Source: Cytauxzoon felis (taxonomy: Eukaryota; Apicomplexa; Aconoidasida; Piroplasmida; Theileriidae). Taken from it: a stretch of DNA of 64,000 nucleotides. Position 1 is the stretch's first letter. Every line of letters begins with the position of its first letter. Location of the stretch: the NCBI GenBank assembly GCA_020283715.1, contig JAIQCW010000244.1:1-64000 (forward strand), written 5' to 3'. This document shows, piece by piece, positions 43,180-59,200 of this stretch. Under the pieces are notes generated by a model, which saw nothing but the letters and a program-made list of their open reading frames with translations, had not been told where the DNA came from and made no database searches. The translations under genes were made by a program, and so were the position numbers.

Positions 43180-44055
43180 ATGGTAGTAAATAAAATGAAA
43201 TTGGCATCAAATATTGTAAGGATATTGTCTAAACGTAATTATACCACAATATCAATGTTTGGCAATCTGAGAATAGGATCGAGCATTAATAATATAGTTC
43301 GCCGTAATTTTAGCACCGAGTCCGACAAGTTAGTACAAATTGTACAAGGTGAAATTCATCATGAGAAGACAAATTATGAGTCACCTACAACCGTAAAATC
43401 ATTCTTGGAGAAGACAGGTATTATTTAATTATAATAATTATTACAAATCTCTATGTTTTAGATTGGAAATTTACAGAAAAAGATGGTGATGTCAATATGA
43501 CGTTGGAAAAATCTGTTGGGGGTATGTTTATTATGTTTTTATTGTACCATGTTCTTTCAGACCTTAATGTTACCGTTGATTTCCAGCTAGTTTCACCATT
43601 CGAAGCTGAAGGAGACAGCGAAGTTCAGACTGAGATGACTGATTTTTCCGTTACTGTAGAAAAAAGCTCTGGCCAAGGCATTACCTTTTTCTGTAGTACA
43701 TTACAAAATGACGACAAATTTAGGTACATTATTTGTAATGTACGCATGTACAAAGACCAGGAATCCAAAAATTCTGTACGTTTTATATAGCTACGCATTC
43801 CCATTTCCTCCGAACAATGACCGTATTAACTCACAATTCAATTAATTAATTATATTTTTAACGTAGGTTTCATCGTATAATGGACCAGAATTTGAAGATT
43901 TAGACGACACATTGCAGGCCTCTTTGGATGAATGGTTATCTAGTCTTGGTATTGATGGTGAATTGTGCGATTTTATTGATGCTTGTAGTATTGATAAAGA
44001 ACAACGTGAATATATGGTATGGTTGAAGGGAATAGAAAATTTTTTGAGTAAGTGA
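43180..44055 (+). CDS. Mitochondrial p32/MAM33 family protein (4 exons, 233 residues)
   Basis: Exons 43180-43417, 43462-43521, 43561-43775 and 43867-44055. A basic, hydroxylated presequence (VRILSKRNYTTISMFGNLRI..RRNFST) is followed by the p32 fold: IVQGEIHHEKTNYESPT, WKFTEKDGDVNMTLEKSVG, LNVTVDFQLVSPFEAEG, the twisted-sheet segment GITFFCSTLQNDDKFRYIIC, and the family's C-terminal helices LDDTLQASLDEWLSSLGIDG and DKEQREYMVWLKGIENFL. This matches C1QBP/MAM33 ('L...L...L..RG+......+....K...EY..WL..+..F'). These doughnut-shaped trimers act in the mitochondrial matrix in ribosome function and oxidative phosphorylation. A second Met five codons in could also be the start. Confidence 0.88.
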
Positions 44056-44244
44056 GGCAAAAATAGGTTTCATTGCTTAATTGTGGGTAATTAGGTTATA
44101 ATTTTTTATTAATTTAATTATTTTTTATGTGTTTATATGTGTAAATAGCAAACAATAATTCACGTAATTTTAAAAAATGTTTGCTTTCTTATGCAATTGT
44201 GAAATTCCTTGGTTCATTGTGTGTTAGTGTAGCAGTATGTAACC

Positions 44245-47200
44245 ATGGATATAAATCAGATACACAAATATTCTGATGATCTAAAATGTAAATTGCAGTA
44301 TTCTACAGAGTATCAAAAATGTCTCTTGGAGATTAGCGAATTTAATAGGAGATTCTCTACCCTTAAATTAGGTGAAGCATATGATATATTAGAGATCTAT
44401 GGAGATTCCTTTTATCTAAATGAAAAATTGTATAAAGTATTAATCGTTGAATCATTAAATCATTTAAAATATGTTGTAGATGCTAATATTGCGCTTGATT
44501 TATTCAGGTTCATTGTACGCTCCTGTCTATTGAATCCGAATTTATCAAGCATAACGTTATCTACTGTTCCAGAACTATCATTCATAATTATCCTAGAGTT
44601 ATACAATGAAAATGATTTAGATGATTATGCTATTGAAAAGATTTTACTATTTTCAAGGCTCTACAAGGATCATAGGCTTTTTAGAAAGGTGTTGTGTCAC
44701 ATAAATAAGCTAAAATCTGATGTTAAATTTATAAATCATGTCAATGAATTATTACAGAGGCAAACAAGTGAAAGTATACTGCATGAATTATTAACACATC
44801 TCGGACATATTCAATGGTATGTTTCCACATGAATCTCCACATAAGATTACAATTATACTCTCCTTTCCACTCACCGTTCCACTCGAGGTCCAATCCAACT
44901 CCTTTTCCACTAGGCGTGGAGCCTCTTCTAATTACTTCCCCCTCCGCTTCCCGTAGATCAGCTGCGGGTAGTCCACTTCCACTTGAGAACCATTCCATAC
45001 CTTCTCACCGCCACGATCTCCGGGAGTGGCTATACTCTTTAGAGATAGGTAATTGGAAGAGCTCTCTACAAGAGAATGCAAGGTGGACTGGATTTCAGGT
45101 GGTGTGGCGAAGGCGGAAGAAGTGGAATGGACCTCAAGTGGTAACGTAATAGAGGTATATACTAATCTTTATGGATTACATTTTTGTGACGATACATATT
45201 TCTTTAGGTTTCCTGCGTATAAATTACCGTATGTAGTATCCTTGGCTATAGATGGAACTTTAATTGGTAATTTATGTAAGTGTATATTAATTGGTGATAA
45301 TTTATTTGATAAGTATGATAATTTGTATATTAGTTTACAATCAACATTGAATTTATCGCAGTTAATTTCAATAAATGGTTATATTTCATATAAGAGGGGT
45401 AAAGTATATGGAAATTATGGTGAGAATTATGTATTATTAGATTATTCAGAGGATATATTATGTAATATATTGAACGGTTTAGATATATCATTAGGGCAAG
45501 TTATAATTGGTAATGAATGTAGGACATATTATATCAAGGAATTGGGTTATAGAATAGGTATTGATGATAATAAGATTCATAGAGTATATACTGATGATAC
45601 AACGGATATAAAATCGTTGATATGTAATTGGGTAAGTAGTGAGAATGTTGGTGAATTTAATTATAATTTTGGTATTTTAACATTAGCAATGTTAGAAGGT
45701 TATTGGTTAATATTTGATGATAATATATCAGATTCTATATTATATTTATTATTAAATATATGTAATACTAAAGAATTATATATAAATGAACTAAATAAAG
45801 TTATTATACCACATGATAATTTCAATATTTTTATACTTTCCAATGAATTTAACAAAAAGTTATCATCATTACCTATTATTTATATAAAAAATCCTACATT
45901 TAATGATATCGTCTCTATATCTAATCATCATATACCTAAATTATCACCAATAATATCATACCTACTCGAATATATTAATGAAAATACTACAATCACTATC
46001 TCAAATGTATTAAAATTCCTAAAAAGAATAAACACTATCAATTTCAGAAATGATTTCTATCTATCAACCAATATTAAATCCAAAATTATACAACATTATA
46101 CACATATCTTTGTCGCCAAATACAGTTGTATGAATCATAAAATAGAAGAAATTAATAAATTTAAAACATACCTAGATAAAATACAAACTAAATTCATCAA
46201 ACCTTTATGTAACACCAATACATCAAAGACAACCGATGATACTACAAACTCTATATGTTTTGCCACTCCACATGAGGTTACCTCTACCAGCGGTCCAACC
46301 TCTCTTCGTCCTGCCGTCAGCTCTTCCAATTACCCCCCCGTAAACGGTAATGCTACTCCCGGAGATCGTGGCGGTGAGAGGTTAGTTATTGGACCTCGAG
46401 TGGAAACCTCAAGTGGACTACCCGTAGCTGATCTCAGGGAAGCGGAGGGGGAAGTAAATAGAAGAGGTACCACGCCTAGTGGAAGACCTCAGGTGGAGAG
46501 CTGTCTGCAAGACAAAATAATAAGCGAAGAAAAAATTGATACCATGATAAATATTGATGGTTGTACATCGATACATAAGGATGTATTAGAAATATTATCT
46601 ATATGTTATAAGATGAATGAGTTTGTGTTATTGGTTGGTGAAACGGGTACTGGTAAGACATCTATAGTGCAGAAATTTGCGGATATGTGTGGTATAAAAT
46701 TAATGGTGTATATATTTAATGATCAATCGGATTCCATGGATTTAATGGGTGGTTATTATCCTGATAATATAATAGAATTGACGCGTAATATATTGATAGA
46801 TTTCATAAAATATCATATACGTTGTTGTGTTATAGACGACATGTTTAATAATTTGATAATGAATATAATAGAATTATATAAGAATGGTAATTATAAAGAG
46901 GTATTATTAATAATGTCTATATTATTAAGTAATTTATTGAATGAACAATTTGTAACGATATATAATGAGTTAGAGGAATTGAGGTATAGATGTAATGTGT
47001 TGAAAGGTGATAGTGTATATAATAATAAGATTAAAAGTATACATAATATAAAATTAAAATATTTAAGAGAGATTGTTGAATTATATGGAGATAGAAATAA
47101 TATATTTATAGAATATAATAAAAAATTGAAATTAAATGTAAATGATTATTATTTTAAATTTAAATATGAGGATGGTATATTAATTAATGCTATGAAAAAT

Positions 47201-50200
47201 GGTTATTGGATATTATTAGATGAAATTAATTTAGCACCATATGATTTATTACAACGTTTATATAGTATAATTGATAATCATAGCAATAAATTTCATATTT
47301 ATGAATATGGTAATAAAGTCATTGATATTCATCCAAATTTTCGTATTTTTGCTTGTATGAATCCATCTATTATTATTAATAATCAATCAATTACATATTC
47401 TTATGGTAAAAAAGAATTACCTCCAAATTTTAAGAATAAATTCACTGAAATATTTATCAATCAAATCATAGATTATAATGATTTAATTATTGTTGCATCC
47501 ACTCATGTTAATGACTTGTTAAAAAATGTTAATATACCAATTTCATTCATATGTAAATTTTATATACAATTAATACAATATACAAACAATGGATTATTAG
47601 AAGATGGTTCTCTAAAAACACCCAATTTCACACTACGAAATTTCGTTAGATGTCTCTATTATCTGAAAAATGTCATCACTAGAGAATTCAAACCCATAAA
47701 AAATTATAAAATCGCTACCATCGATGCCATTTTAGCCTGTTTCACTTCGTCACTAAAACCTACATCAATGATGTTAATCGATAATTTACTCAATGAGTTG
47801 AATACGAATACAGAAACTCAATCGAACACGGTAAAAGAACTGTCTACCCATAGATCTCTGTCCAATAGAACCACTGTTCCACTTCCACCTGAGGTTACAT
47901 CACTATCTCCTGGTACAACCTCTGATCCCACTAGGCGTGGCGCCTCTTCTAATTATTCATCTCTAAAGAGTAGTGCCACTCCCGGAGATCGTGGTTTAAA
48001 CGATAAAATGTCTGTACAATATGTAAACGTAGAGGGTTATTGGATAAGTGTAGGTAGTGAAAAAATTCAGGAATGTAATGATTTTATATTAACTGATAAT
48101 ATACGTAAAAACCTAAAGAAATTGGCCAGAATTTTAAGTGGGCAAAGAGTTCCGATACTATTAGAAGGGCCAACAGCTGCTGGGAAAACATCATTAGTAA
48201 AATATCTGTGTAATGTTACAGGGCATAAATGTATTAGAATTAATAACCATGAACATACAGATGTCTCCGAATATATAGGACAATTCATTTTTGATAGTAA
48301 AACTTCGAAAATCATATTCAATTATGGACCAATTGTCAATGCCATGAAATACGGCCATTGGGTCATACTCGATGAGCTAAATCTTGCACCCAGCCAAATA
48401 TTAGAAGGTATGTTTTAATGATAAAATGTTGGTACCATGTGGAATGTTGTACTTCATTTTATAATAAATATAACAGCTATGAATCGCATTTTGGATGATA
48501 ACCGTGAGGTTTATATACCAGAGACTCGTGAAGTATTTAAATCTCACCCAGAATTCATGATATTTGCAACTCAGAATCCATCAAATAGTATTTATGGTGG
48601 TAGGAAGCAATTATCCAGAGCATTTTGTAATCGTTTTATTCAGTTGTATATAGATGAGATGCTATCTGTAGATTTAGAGTATATTTTACATAAAAGATGT
48701 GATATAGCAATGTCTAGAGCCCAGAAAATAGTTAAAGTTTATGAAGAATTAATGCAGTCATCATTGACATCTATGATATTTGAGAAGCATAATGTATTAA
48801 CTGTACGTGATTTGTTGAAATGGGCTAATCGTGCAGCAGTAGACGATGAATATTTGCCTTATTATGGTTGGTGTATTATAGCAGAAAAGTTACGCAATGA
48901 TAATGAAAAGTTAAAAGTTAAGGAGATTATAGAGAAACATTGTTTGTTATCCAGATCTGATAAATTGAAGAATTTAGATATTAACTATAGAAATGACAGT
49001 GCTTTAACTGCGTTTTTTACCAGAAATAATTTGACCAGGGAAAGTTTATTACTATATAATTTTACGTGGTTTGATGGTATAACAGATCGTGTAATAGCAT
49101 TAGTGTTAAGAGCGTTGGAACATAAAGAACCTATTTTATTAATTGGTGAAACTGGTATAGGCAAAACGACAATGTGTCAATTATTAGCAAAGATATTTGG
49201 GGTGAAATTGAATATATTGAATTGCCACAAACATACAGAAGCATCAGATTTCATTGGTGGTTTTAGGCCTGTGAGGAAATCCAAATTACTTGTAGAATAT
49301 ATTAATGAGCTTTTAAAACACTTGAATACACTTGACCGTTCTGAAACTATTGATGATATTGTTGCATATTTAAAAAAGGTAAAGGATATACAAATAAATG
49401 ACGTTATTACAAGTACATCCGAAGGTAATTATATGCGTAATGAAGAGCATAGTAATTGTGGTATAGATACGACGAAGAATTCTTCTGACATAAAAGGAAT
49501 AGATTTACAAGAATTCAATGATGTTTTATGTTTAATAAATCATGTATTGAGAAGTGATGTTTCTAAACGTTTGAAATTTGACAATGGTAATATATTTATT
49601 CTATTAGAAGATATACGCAAATGTGTTAATGGTGTGTTATTTGAATGGGTTGATGGTCCATTAACTAGTTCAATGATGAATGGTGAGTGGTTTTTAGCCG
49701 ATGAAATATCATTAGCCGATGATGCAGTATTAGAGAAAATGAATTCATCACTAGAAATGGAAAGTTTTTTATCTATTCCAGAATATGGTGGTGATGTATT
49801 AAGAACAATAAGAGGTCATGATGATTTTAGATTTTTTGCTACTATGAATCCTGGTGGTGATTATGGTAAACGTGAATTAAGTCCAGCAATTGTCAATAGA
49901 TTTACATCTATTTATATACCTTGTCTTAATATAAATGAATTTTCAACCCTTGAGAAAATTCTCAATTTGAATGATGATATTATTCATGCCATGATAAAAG
50001 TAATAAATTTATATAATAATATTCCCAATATTAATGAAAAATTAACACTAAGAGATATAATCTCGTGGGAACAATACATAACTTCAAAAAATGATGAAAG
50101 TTTTATAAATAAATTCATTAATGGCGCATTCGTCTCATTCCTCGATAAGCTAGAAAATCATCCAATCACATACAATGATATATATAATATCATCACCCAA

Positions 50201-53200
50201 ATTAACACGAAGGAACTCGATTATAAGACCTTGTCTATTCCACCTGAGGTTACAACCAGTGTTCCACTCGCCGTGGAGGCCTCTTCCAATTACCTATCTC
50301 TAAAGAGTAAAGCCACTCCCAGAGATCGTGGCGGTGAGAAGAGTAGTGATGGATCATCCATCATGGGAATGATGGAAGATGGTGCTAAGGATGTGTTGGA
50401 TGTAACCTCAAGTGGAATACCTGGAAGCGATCTCCGGGAGCTGGAAGGGGAGATAAATAGAGAAGGCTCCACGGCGAGTGGAAGAAGAGTTGGATTGGAC
50501 ATCGGTGGAGAAGCTGTCTGCAAGACGACCTCAGGTATAAACCCTAGTTTAATTGAAACTTCGAGTGAAATGAATTATTTTTATAATGATCGTGTTGTTA
50601 GCATATTGAGGTCATTAAGTGTGAATCGTCCTATATTATTGGAAGGTGATCCTGGCGTTGGTAAGACGGCTACAGTTGAAATCGTATCGAAGATGTATCG
50701 TATGAAATTGGTACGTATAAATTTATCTGAGCATACTGATATAATGGATTTATTTGGTTCTGATTTACCATGTATAAAAGATAATAAATGGCAATTTTGT
50801 TGGCACAATGGTCCTTTATTAGATGCTGTTGAAAACGGTTATTGGATAGTATTAGATGAATTGAATTTAGCTAGTCAGCAAGTATTGGAAGGTTTAAATG
50901 CGTTATTAGATCATAGAAGAGAGACTTTTATTCCGGAGTTGAATAAATTTATTAAATGTAATGATAATTTCAGATTATTTGCTACACAAAATCCACCTAG
51001 AGATGGTAATGGTAGAAAATATTTGCCAAAATCATTCCTTAATAGATTTACTCGTATTTATATAACAAGGTTAACTAATGATGAGTATATTAACATTTTA
51101 AAAACAAAATTTCCAAATATTGATGCTTCTATCTTAAATAATATTATAGAGGAATTGAATACATTGAAAAGACTTGATAATTCTTGGGAATGGAATTTAA
51201 GAGATGCTATCAGATTTTGTACATCATATGATTTAGGTATACCAAATAGGAATTTTGAGGACGTGTTTAATTTAATGATCACATCAAGATTAAAGGATAT
51301 AAAGTTACCATTAAAGAACAATACACAGGACCTGATAATAAATGTCAATGATTCCAATAAGTTATTAAATGACAGTTTAATATTATTCAATCAATACAGG
51401 ATATTAAAATATTTAATCAACTCATTAAAATTAAAATTGCCGATATTGTTAACAGGAAAATTTTTTAGTGGTAAAGTATCAATTGTTAAGAAATTTGCTA
51501 AATTGTACAATAAAGAATTGATAGAAATTACATTATTACCAAATAGTGATTTAACTGATATAATAGGGTCTTTTGAACAAATGAATGAAGATTGTCTGAA
51601 TAATAATGTCAAAGATGTGTTAAATGAGTTTTATAAATACGTAATACCAAGAGATTTAAATTCAAATATTTTAAACCTAAGTATACATGAGATTATAAAT
51701 TTATATGAACATCATCACGATGAATATATACAGATTTTAATAAAGAATTTGAAAGACTATATCAATACAAAATCATACATCACCAAGAAGTGTAATTTTA
51801 AATGGATCAATAGCAGATTTGTAGACGCAATTGAAACTGGCAAATGGGTTCTCATTAAAAATATACATATAGCTAATCCAGCAATTCTAGATAGACTTAA
51901 TTCACTACTAGACGATGCAGGTTTGTTATACCCAGAAGGAGAAAAGGTTTCCTCATACTTCATTATATATATTAATATAGGTCAATTATTATTGAATGAG
52001 AGCGGTGTTTGTAGAATAGTACGTCCTCATGGTGATTTTAGAATATTTATGACCATGGATGAGTTGAGGTCTTGTAATGTATCAAAGGCGTTTAGGAATC
52101 GATGTTTAGAATTTAATATCAATAAATGTCATGTAAACGTAGATAAATGTCCCGCTTTAGATTGTTTATTTACGAAGATTAATGAATATTGGGATGATTT
52201 TAAGAACTATATGAAATCTTTTAATAGTGAATTTAGTATTGATAATTGGGAATTGATTATATCAATATCTGATTTAATTGATGGTATTAGATATGTAATG
52301 AGTGTAAGAGGTCGTGAATATATAGATAATGCTATGATAATATCATTGGTTAATTGTATAATACAATCATTTATGAAATGTTATAGTGGTGATGATGAGA
52401 TTAATGAATTTTTATTTTTAAAGACATGGTCATTATGGGATATAAAATTAACTGATGGATATAAAAAGACATGTAATATATTTAAGAATGATTATATGCA
52501 TATGATTTATAATATTGGATTATATTTTATTAATTTGGATATTTATAATGAATTATCATTATTAAAAGACTATTTATATTTATCTTATAATGATTTTACA
52601 TGTTTATTATCAAGGGAGACTTATATTACTAAATTAACATTAAATACACATGATCCAATTCCATGGTTCATTTCAAGGATTAATAATGATGATAATTTAC
52701 GTATCAATATATTAAAAGATGCATTGAATTGTGATTTTATACAAGAAAATTTATTCAAAATCAAACATCATCTTAAATCTAATGGTTATGAAGGTATTCT
52801 ATTCATAAAAATGCTTATTGATGATTTTAATATCATTAATAATGAATCATTATCTATTTATAAATTATATCATTTGTCTCGATTGAATAAACTACCAACC
52901 AACAAGACAACAAATTACCTAAAGTTGACTGTATTGGGTGAAGGTACAAGTGATAATACAGTAGAGAGTCCTCTTCAAAGTAATTCAAATGACGTTCTCC
53001 AAAATACATTAGATCAAACTTTGATATCAGATGGCTTGTATAATTTATATGATGTAGCAATGGAATTATTATGGTTGTATAAATATGATGAAAATTTAAT
53101 GTCTGTATATTTCAATTCATCAAATAATTCCATATTAGGAATTAATGATGTTGACAAATATACAGAACAACGTTTATCATATATGAATAATCATGAAAAT

Positions 53201-56200
53201 CATCCAATATTAAATATAAATTTTAAATTGAAGTCAAATTATATAATCATTTTATTTATTAAAAAATTAACATTCATATCATCATGGATTAATCATTTAT
53301 ATATAACAGATCAATTAAATTATAATAATACAAAAACTGTTATACAATATTACCATGATATTATAAAATTATACCTATCAATCCAACAAGATTTATCAAC
53401 TTTCACCATTATACATCTATTGGAAATCTTCATTAATCTCAAGTTGCTTCTCAATACGACAAATGCAAAATATATCTACAAAATCAATCTCATCATATAT
53501 AATGTGATCTTACAAGAAAATAAATACACGAACACTGATAGTGTTCCACTCGAGGTTACATCCAACTCTGATCCCACTTCCACCTCTCTTCGTCTTGCAG
53601 ACAGCTCTTCCAATTACCTATCTCTAAAGAGTAGAGCCACTCCCAGAGATCGTGGCCGAAGTATAGTGATTGGACCTCAAGTGGAACCCGCAGCTGATCT
53701 CAGGGAAGCGAAGGGGGAAGTAAATAGAGAAGCTGACGGCAGGACCTCGAGTGGGACGCCTAGTGGAAAGACCTCAAGTGGTATTGATATCGATTATAAT
53801 AATATTTCACCCTTGGAACATATGAGATATTTGATCGGTAAATGTATTGGTCTACCAGCCGGATTATGTAATGATTTTAAGTACCAGATAATTTTGGATG
53901 ATTTAAATGATATTGTAAATTTTTGGAATTATATTAAAAATGATAATTCATTACGTAATTTCCAATTGAATTGTAATAGGATTAATATAATGGAAAAATT
54001 AATGATGAAATCACTAACATCCTCAATATCAAATAATATTTTCTTACTATTATACTATGTATCACCCATAATGAACAATTTATATAATTTAGAATTTGAT
54101 AAAATCATAAAGGAAATTTATACAAATCTACATAAAGGAAATCTGAAAATCAATTTACACGATTACTCAACAAAAATACCAAATAATAATACCATAAATT
54201 CAACATGCTTAAGATTAATCAATGCATTAAATAATATGAATGAACTTGAAATCGTTATCTCATGTACACTACTTATATTAATTACACTGCCAAATCTAAA
54301 TATTATACTCAATAATCTACAAAATATATACAAACTACAATCACATCAATCTCTCATTACTCAAATCAAAAATTCAGTATGTTTCCCAGATAGTTTATAC
54401 CTAACGGATATTACTGACTACATCATGCAGAGGGCTCTACAACTGAGGTTACATCTACCGTTGGTCCTGCAGAAAGCTCTCAACTCGAGGTCCAATGCAA
54501 CTCTCCTTCCACTAGGCGTGGAGCCTCTTCCAATTACCTATCTCTAAAGAGTAAAGCCACTCCCGGAGATCGTGGCAAATATGGAATGAAGAGTAGTATT
54601 GGACCTCAAGTGGAACCCGTAGCTGATCTCAGGGAAGCGGAGGGGGAAGTAAATAGAAGAGCTGTCTGCAGGACGAAGACAAGGTTGTAACCTCATGTTG
54701 AATGGAAGTGGGAATACAAGGCCGTAACCTCAGGAGTTATTCCTAGTGAAAGGTCCTATTGTTGAATTAACAATATAATTTACATTTTTATAGGAATCTT
54801 TTTATGGTGTATTGGATTCGATGGTGGATGGTGTATATTATGATCGTCTCGGTTTTTGTGAAATAATGAATAAATTAGAGTCCGAAATGGGTGACTGTAA
54901 GGTTACTTTAACATCGGTAGACTATAGAAATAATGAAGTAGATCTGTCGTCTGATGATTTTATTGATTTAATTGATGAATTTAAATCTGATGTTATGAGA
55001 TTTCTGGAATTAAATAAATTAAATGATTTAGACTCGTTATTGAATTTTCTAAATTATATTTCATTGAAATATTTAATATTAAATGAGGTTATTAAGCCTA
55101 TAGTGTTATCATTGCAGACATTAATTTCTATAATAAATAGGCGTAATGAATTGAATAATCAATCATCATTAAATATTATTAAAGGATTAGAATTAAAATT
55201 CCCATATAATCCCATAAAATCAATTTCAATTAAAGAACTTGTCAACATGACTCTAAATTTCTATAACATCAAAGATTTATATCATTACACTTCATGTTTC
55301 ATATATTGGTACTCAATTTTTAATCTCAAACATCTAATAACACCTTCATTCGAACCGCTCAAACATCTATTTATACTCATCACCAGCATATCAAATAAAT
55401 ACAGAAATGATGAAAATTACTCACAAGAATTTAAAATGACAACATTACAAAGATGTCTCTCAAACGCCAACAATAAGATGAAGAATATCGAAAATACAGA
55501 TATAGCAAATACTTTATCCAATGATGAGAATTTAGATCTAGATTCCAACAATGATAGTTCCTTATATTCATTCGGCATTGTAGAGAGTTCTCCACCTGAG
55601 GTTACAACATCTGTTCCACTCGCCGTGGAGGCCTCTTCTATTTACCTATCTCTAAAGAGTGGAGCCACTGCCGGAGATCGTGGCGAAGGTGATGGTAAGG
55701 GTAAGACATATGAAATGGGAACTATTGATAAAGATATTGGAGTGAGCGACGATATTTATAAACAAAATGAACTTGAAGCTATTGATATGTTATCAAATTT
55801 GCTAGTAAAAGTGATTTCTGGTAAAGAAGTTAATATAAATGTTGTATTAAATGTAAGTTTAACATACTTTATGCGTTTAATATTAAATTTTAGTCTATGA
55901 TTTATTTAAGGCTAAATGGTTATAAGGTGGAAAATTATGAATTAATCATGAATTGTTTAATGAAGAGTTCAAAAGATCTATATGGTTTTAATAATCTTAA
56001 CAATCATATTGTTGATATGTGGAATCTTGCACAAAAAATATATAAATTTACCAATCTTCTACTAAATGATTTTCCAAATCACCCACAACTAAAGGACGTA
56101 TTATACACTGTAAGTCTATACAAAACCTATAAAGTATAATTAATGTTATCTACTTGATCCATTCTATTTTCATTTTTAGGTTGAATCATTATCGCGTTTG

Positions 56201-59200
56201 AATGTCGATGAATTATCGATTTCAAATATAATTTCATGCTTGGAAATATTAAATGGTCGGATGCACAATTGGAACGAATACGCTCACTCTGGGATTACTA
56301 TGCGTCCCTTATGTAATGAATTAGAAGCTCTAATAATTAACCTTAGGAAGAAACAACTTGAAGAGTGGTCTGACCTGATCAAAAAACATTATGAAAAATG
56401 CCTAGAAAATAGTTCATCATTCCTCATTTACTTTATTGAAATGTGTAGTAAATTTTATGATCATTCAAATACAAATATCATCAATGAACTCCAACAATTC
56501 ATATTCAACGTCAACTTGCCTCAATTTATAAATACTTTAAATGTCATTAAGACTACGACTCAAATTTTCAATGTAAGTATTACCACGAGAGGGATATGTT
56601 TCATTTGTGGAGTATAGAAATGTAATCTCTGACTTTTCAATTCATATTTTTAGGATACGGATAATGAAGAAGAAATGAACAGGTGTATAATATTAAACAA
56701 CATGTACGAATTTTTTTCGTATTGGAAGGTCGATGTCGAAGAACAGCTCGAAGAAATGATAAAAAATTCAGAATCAAAGATAAAGGAAATTATCAGTGTA
56801 ATTAAATGGAATGGTCCAGATTATGTTACCATTAAAGAGTATGTCTGATTACGTTGATTTTTCCATTTACTTTAGGTCAATTAATTCCAATAAAAAACAA
56901 GTTCTAAATGTTATTAAGCAATTTGATGAGAGTATTAAAATGACATTTTCTAATTTTTATTTTAATAAAATCATCAATAAAGATTTAAAGATTGGCACAA
57001 ATTATACAAACGAACTTGCATCAATATTACGTAATAATACACAACATGTACTCGAGAATAGAAATGTAAGTCACCATTCACATACACTTTTAATTATTTG
57101 ATATAATCCTTATCCTCATCGTATAATTTAGAGTATTACAAGATTAGAATGCAAAGCTATATGTCGTGATATATGTGAATTATTAAGTTCCAATGGATAT
57201 AGCCAGTGTGTAAGTTTGACATTTTTAATTTTATCAATGGTATATAGAAATATAATGAAAATGTCTATACAATGATCGACTTTAACAAATCTCTCGTATA
57301 TGATGATCCCGTCATCAAGGAAGCTGTAAAATATCTTATAACATCACTACATATAATTTTCAATTTATATATGAAAAAGGACTATGAATTTAAAAACGTA
57401 ATTGATGTAAAGATATTTAAATTTTTATCATTCATGTTAAAGGAAGCTCATAATCAAATAATAAATGCATCTATAAATTGCAAAGGAAATAAGGAATCGT
57501 TTTATATCGAGAGAATAAAAGCGGAAGATCATTTTGTATTGAATAATAAAATTTTATTGATGAAATTATTCCAACATGTTGATGAATTATATGATGGAAT
57601 TATACAACATTTAGAAGTGTCATCAGATGATTTAAATGAATTGATGACAATGATTGATGATTTGATGGCCCTAATCTCAAAATCTTTCGAATTTAATTTA
57701 TACAAATTATCACCCATACCCATTGTTAGATGCAATTGGATTATGAATATTCGCAATTTACTCAATAAAATAATCAATTTTGTCGATGCTATTCCAACTT
57801 TAAACGTTATTATTGGTAAATTTTATCGTAAAATTATACAGGAGTTAAATGACGTAATAAATGATATACTAAAATTCAAGAAACAAATTGGAATAGGAAA
57901 TAAAACTAACCCTAGTACCGAAAATATATTTTTATCGGAAGTTACATCTACATATCCACTCATATCCACCGTAGGTCTTCCACTAGGCGTGGAGCCCTCT
58001 TCCAATTACTTCCCCGCAAACGGTAATACCACTCCCGGAGATCGTGGTGAAGGTGAAGGTGGTGAGGATGTAACATCAAGTGGACCTGGAAGCGATCTAC
58101 GGGAGCCGGAAGGAGAAATAAATAGAAGGGCTCCATGCAATGGAAAAGATGGACCTCGAGTGGAGGGCTCTCTGAAGGAGGAAGACAAGGAAAAGACATT
58201 AGATGAAGGAGTTGTATCTTTTATATCCTATTCATTACCGAATATGTCATTGGAATGTTTGGAGTTATGTAGATTTATAAATACATTATCTTTGATTCAA
58301 TTTACAAAAGATGAAGTTGAGGGTGAAGGTGGTGAAGAGATGACTGAGTTTGTTAGTGGTTCTGGTTTTGATGAAGGTTCGGCATTGAAAAATATATCGG
58401 ATAACATTGGTGAATATAATGATGATATGTTTGACAAAATTGGTGAAGAGAGTATGGAGAAGGAACAGAGAGATGAGGGCCCTGGGTTAGATTTAGAATT
58501 AGATTTCGAAGGTGAAGACTATAATGTGGATAAAAATGAGGATGAGGCATTGAGTGAAGATGGTGATATTAAAGATGAAGGAATTGGAGAGATAGAAGAA
58601 GATAATATTGCTGATGTCAAGGATGAAATGTTAGATGCTGATGATAACATTAAAAGTGATGATCTTAATAAAAGTAATCTTGATATTGAGGGAGAAGTTG
58701 AAAATGGAGATGATAATGAGTGCCCTTTACCCGAAGGTAATGATGAAAATTTTTCCATGGATAATCACATACAAGATGATGAAAAAGTAGAAGAAGCTGG
58801 TAGTGAAAAGGAAGAGGATATGCTTCCGTTGGATGATGGGAACTCGTCAGATAATGAGAGAGACAGAAAATTAGGTAAGTTGATATTATCATTTGTTCAA
58901 CATGTTTCAATAAACCCTAATGATGTTTCCTTAAGAGGCCAATGAATTTATTTTTATGATTTAAATATTCTTGAGATTGGTATAATTTTATTTTAATATA
59001 ATCTGAAGGGTTAAACATTCATGAAATTCATTTGTAAATATTATCCACCTATAGATTATGAATCATCAAGAGATTATGATAATGTGCCATATGGTGTACA
59101 TGGTGATGGTACAAGGTTTGTTTAAATTTATGCTGATTTCACGTCTATATCATCAGTCAAGTAAAGTATGATGAAGAACAAGAGTTTAATGATTCAACAC

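Noticed and set aside
57960..58199. Minus-strand ORFs within elements (for example HHDLREWYYRLRGSNWKR)
   Set aside because: They are the antisense open frame inherent to modules A/B, opposite solid midasin coding sequence.
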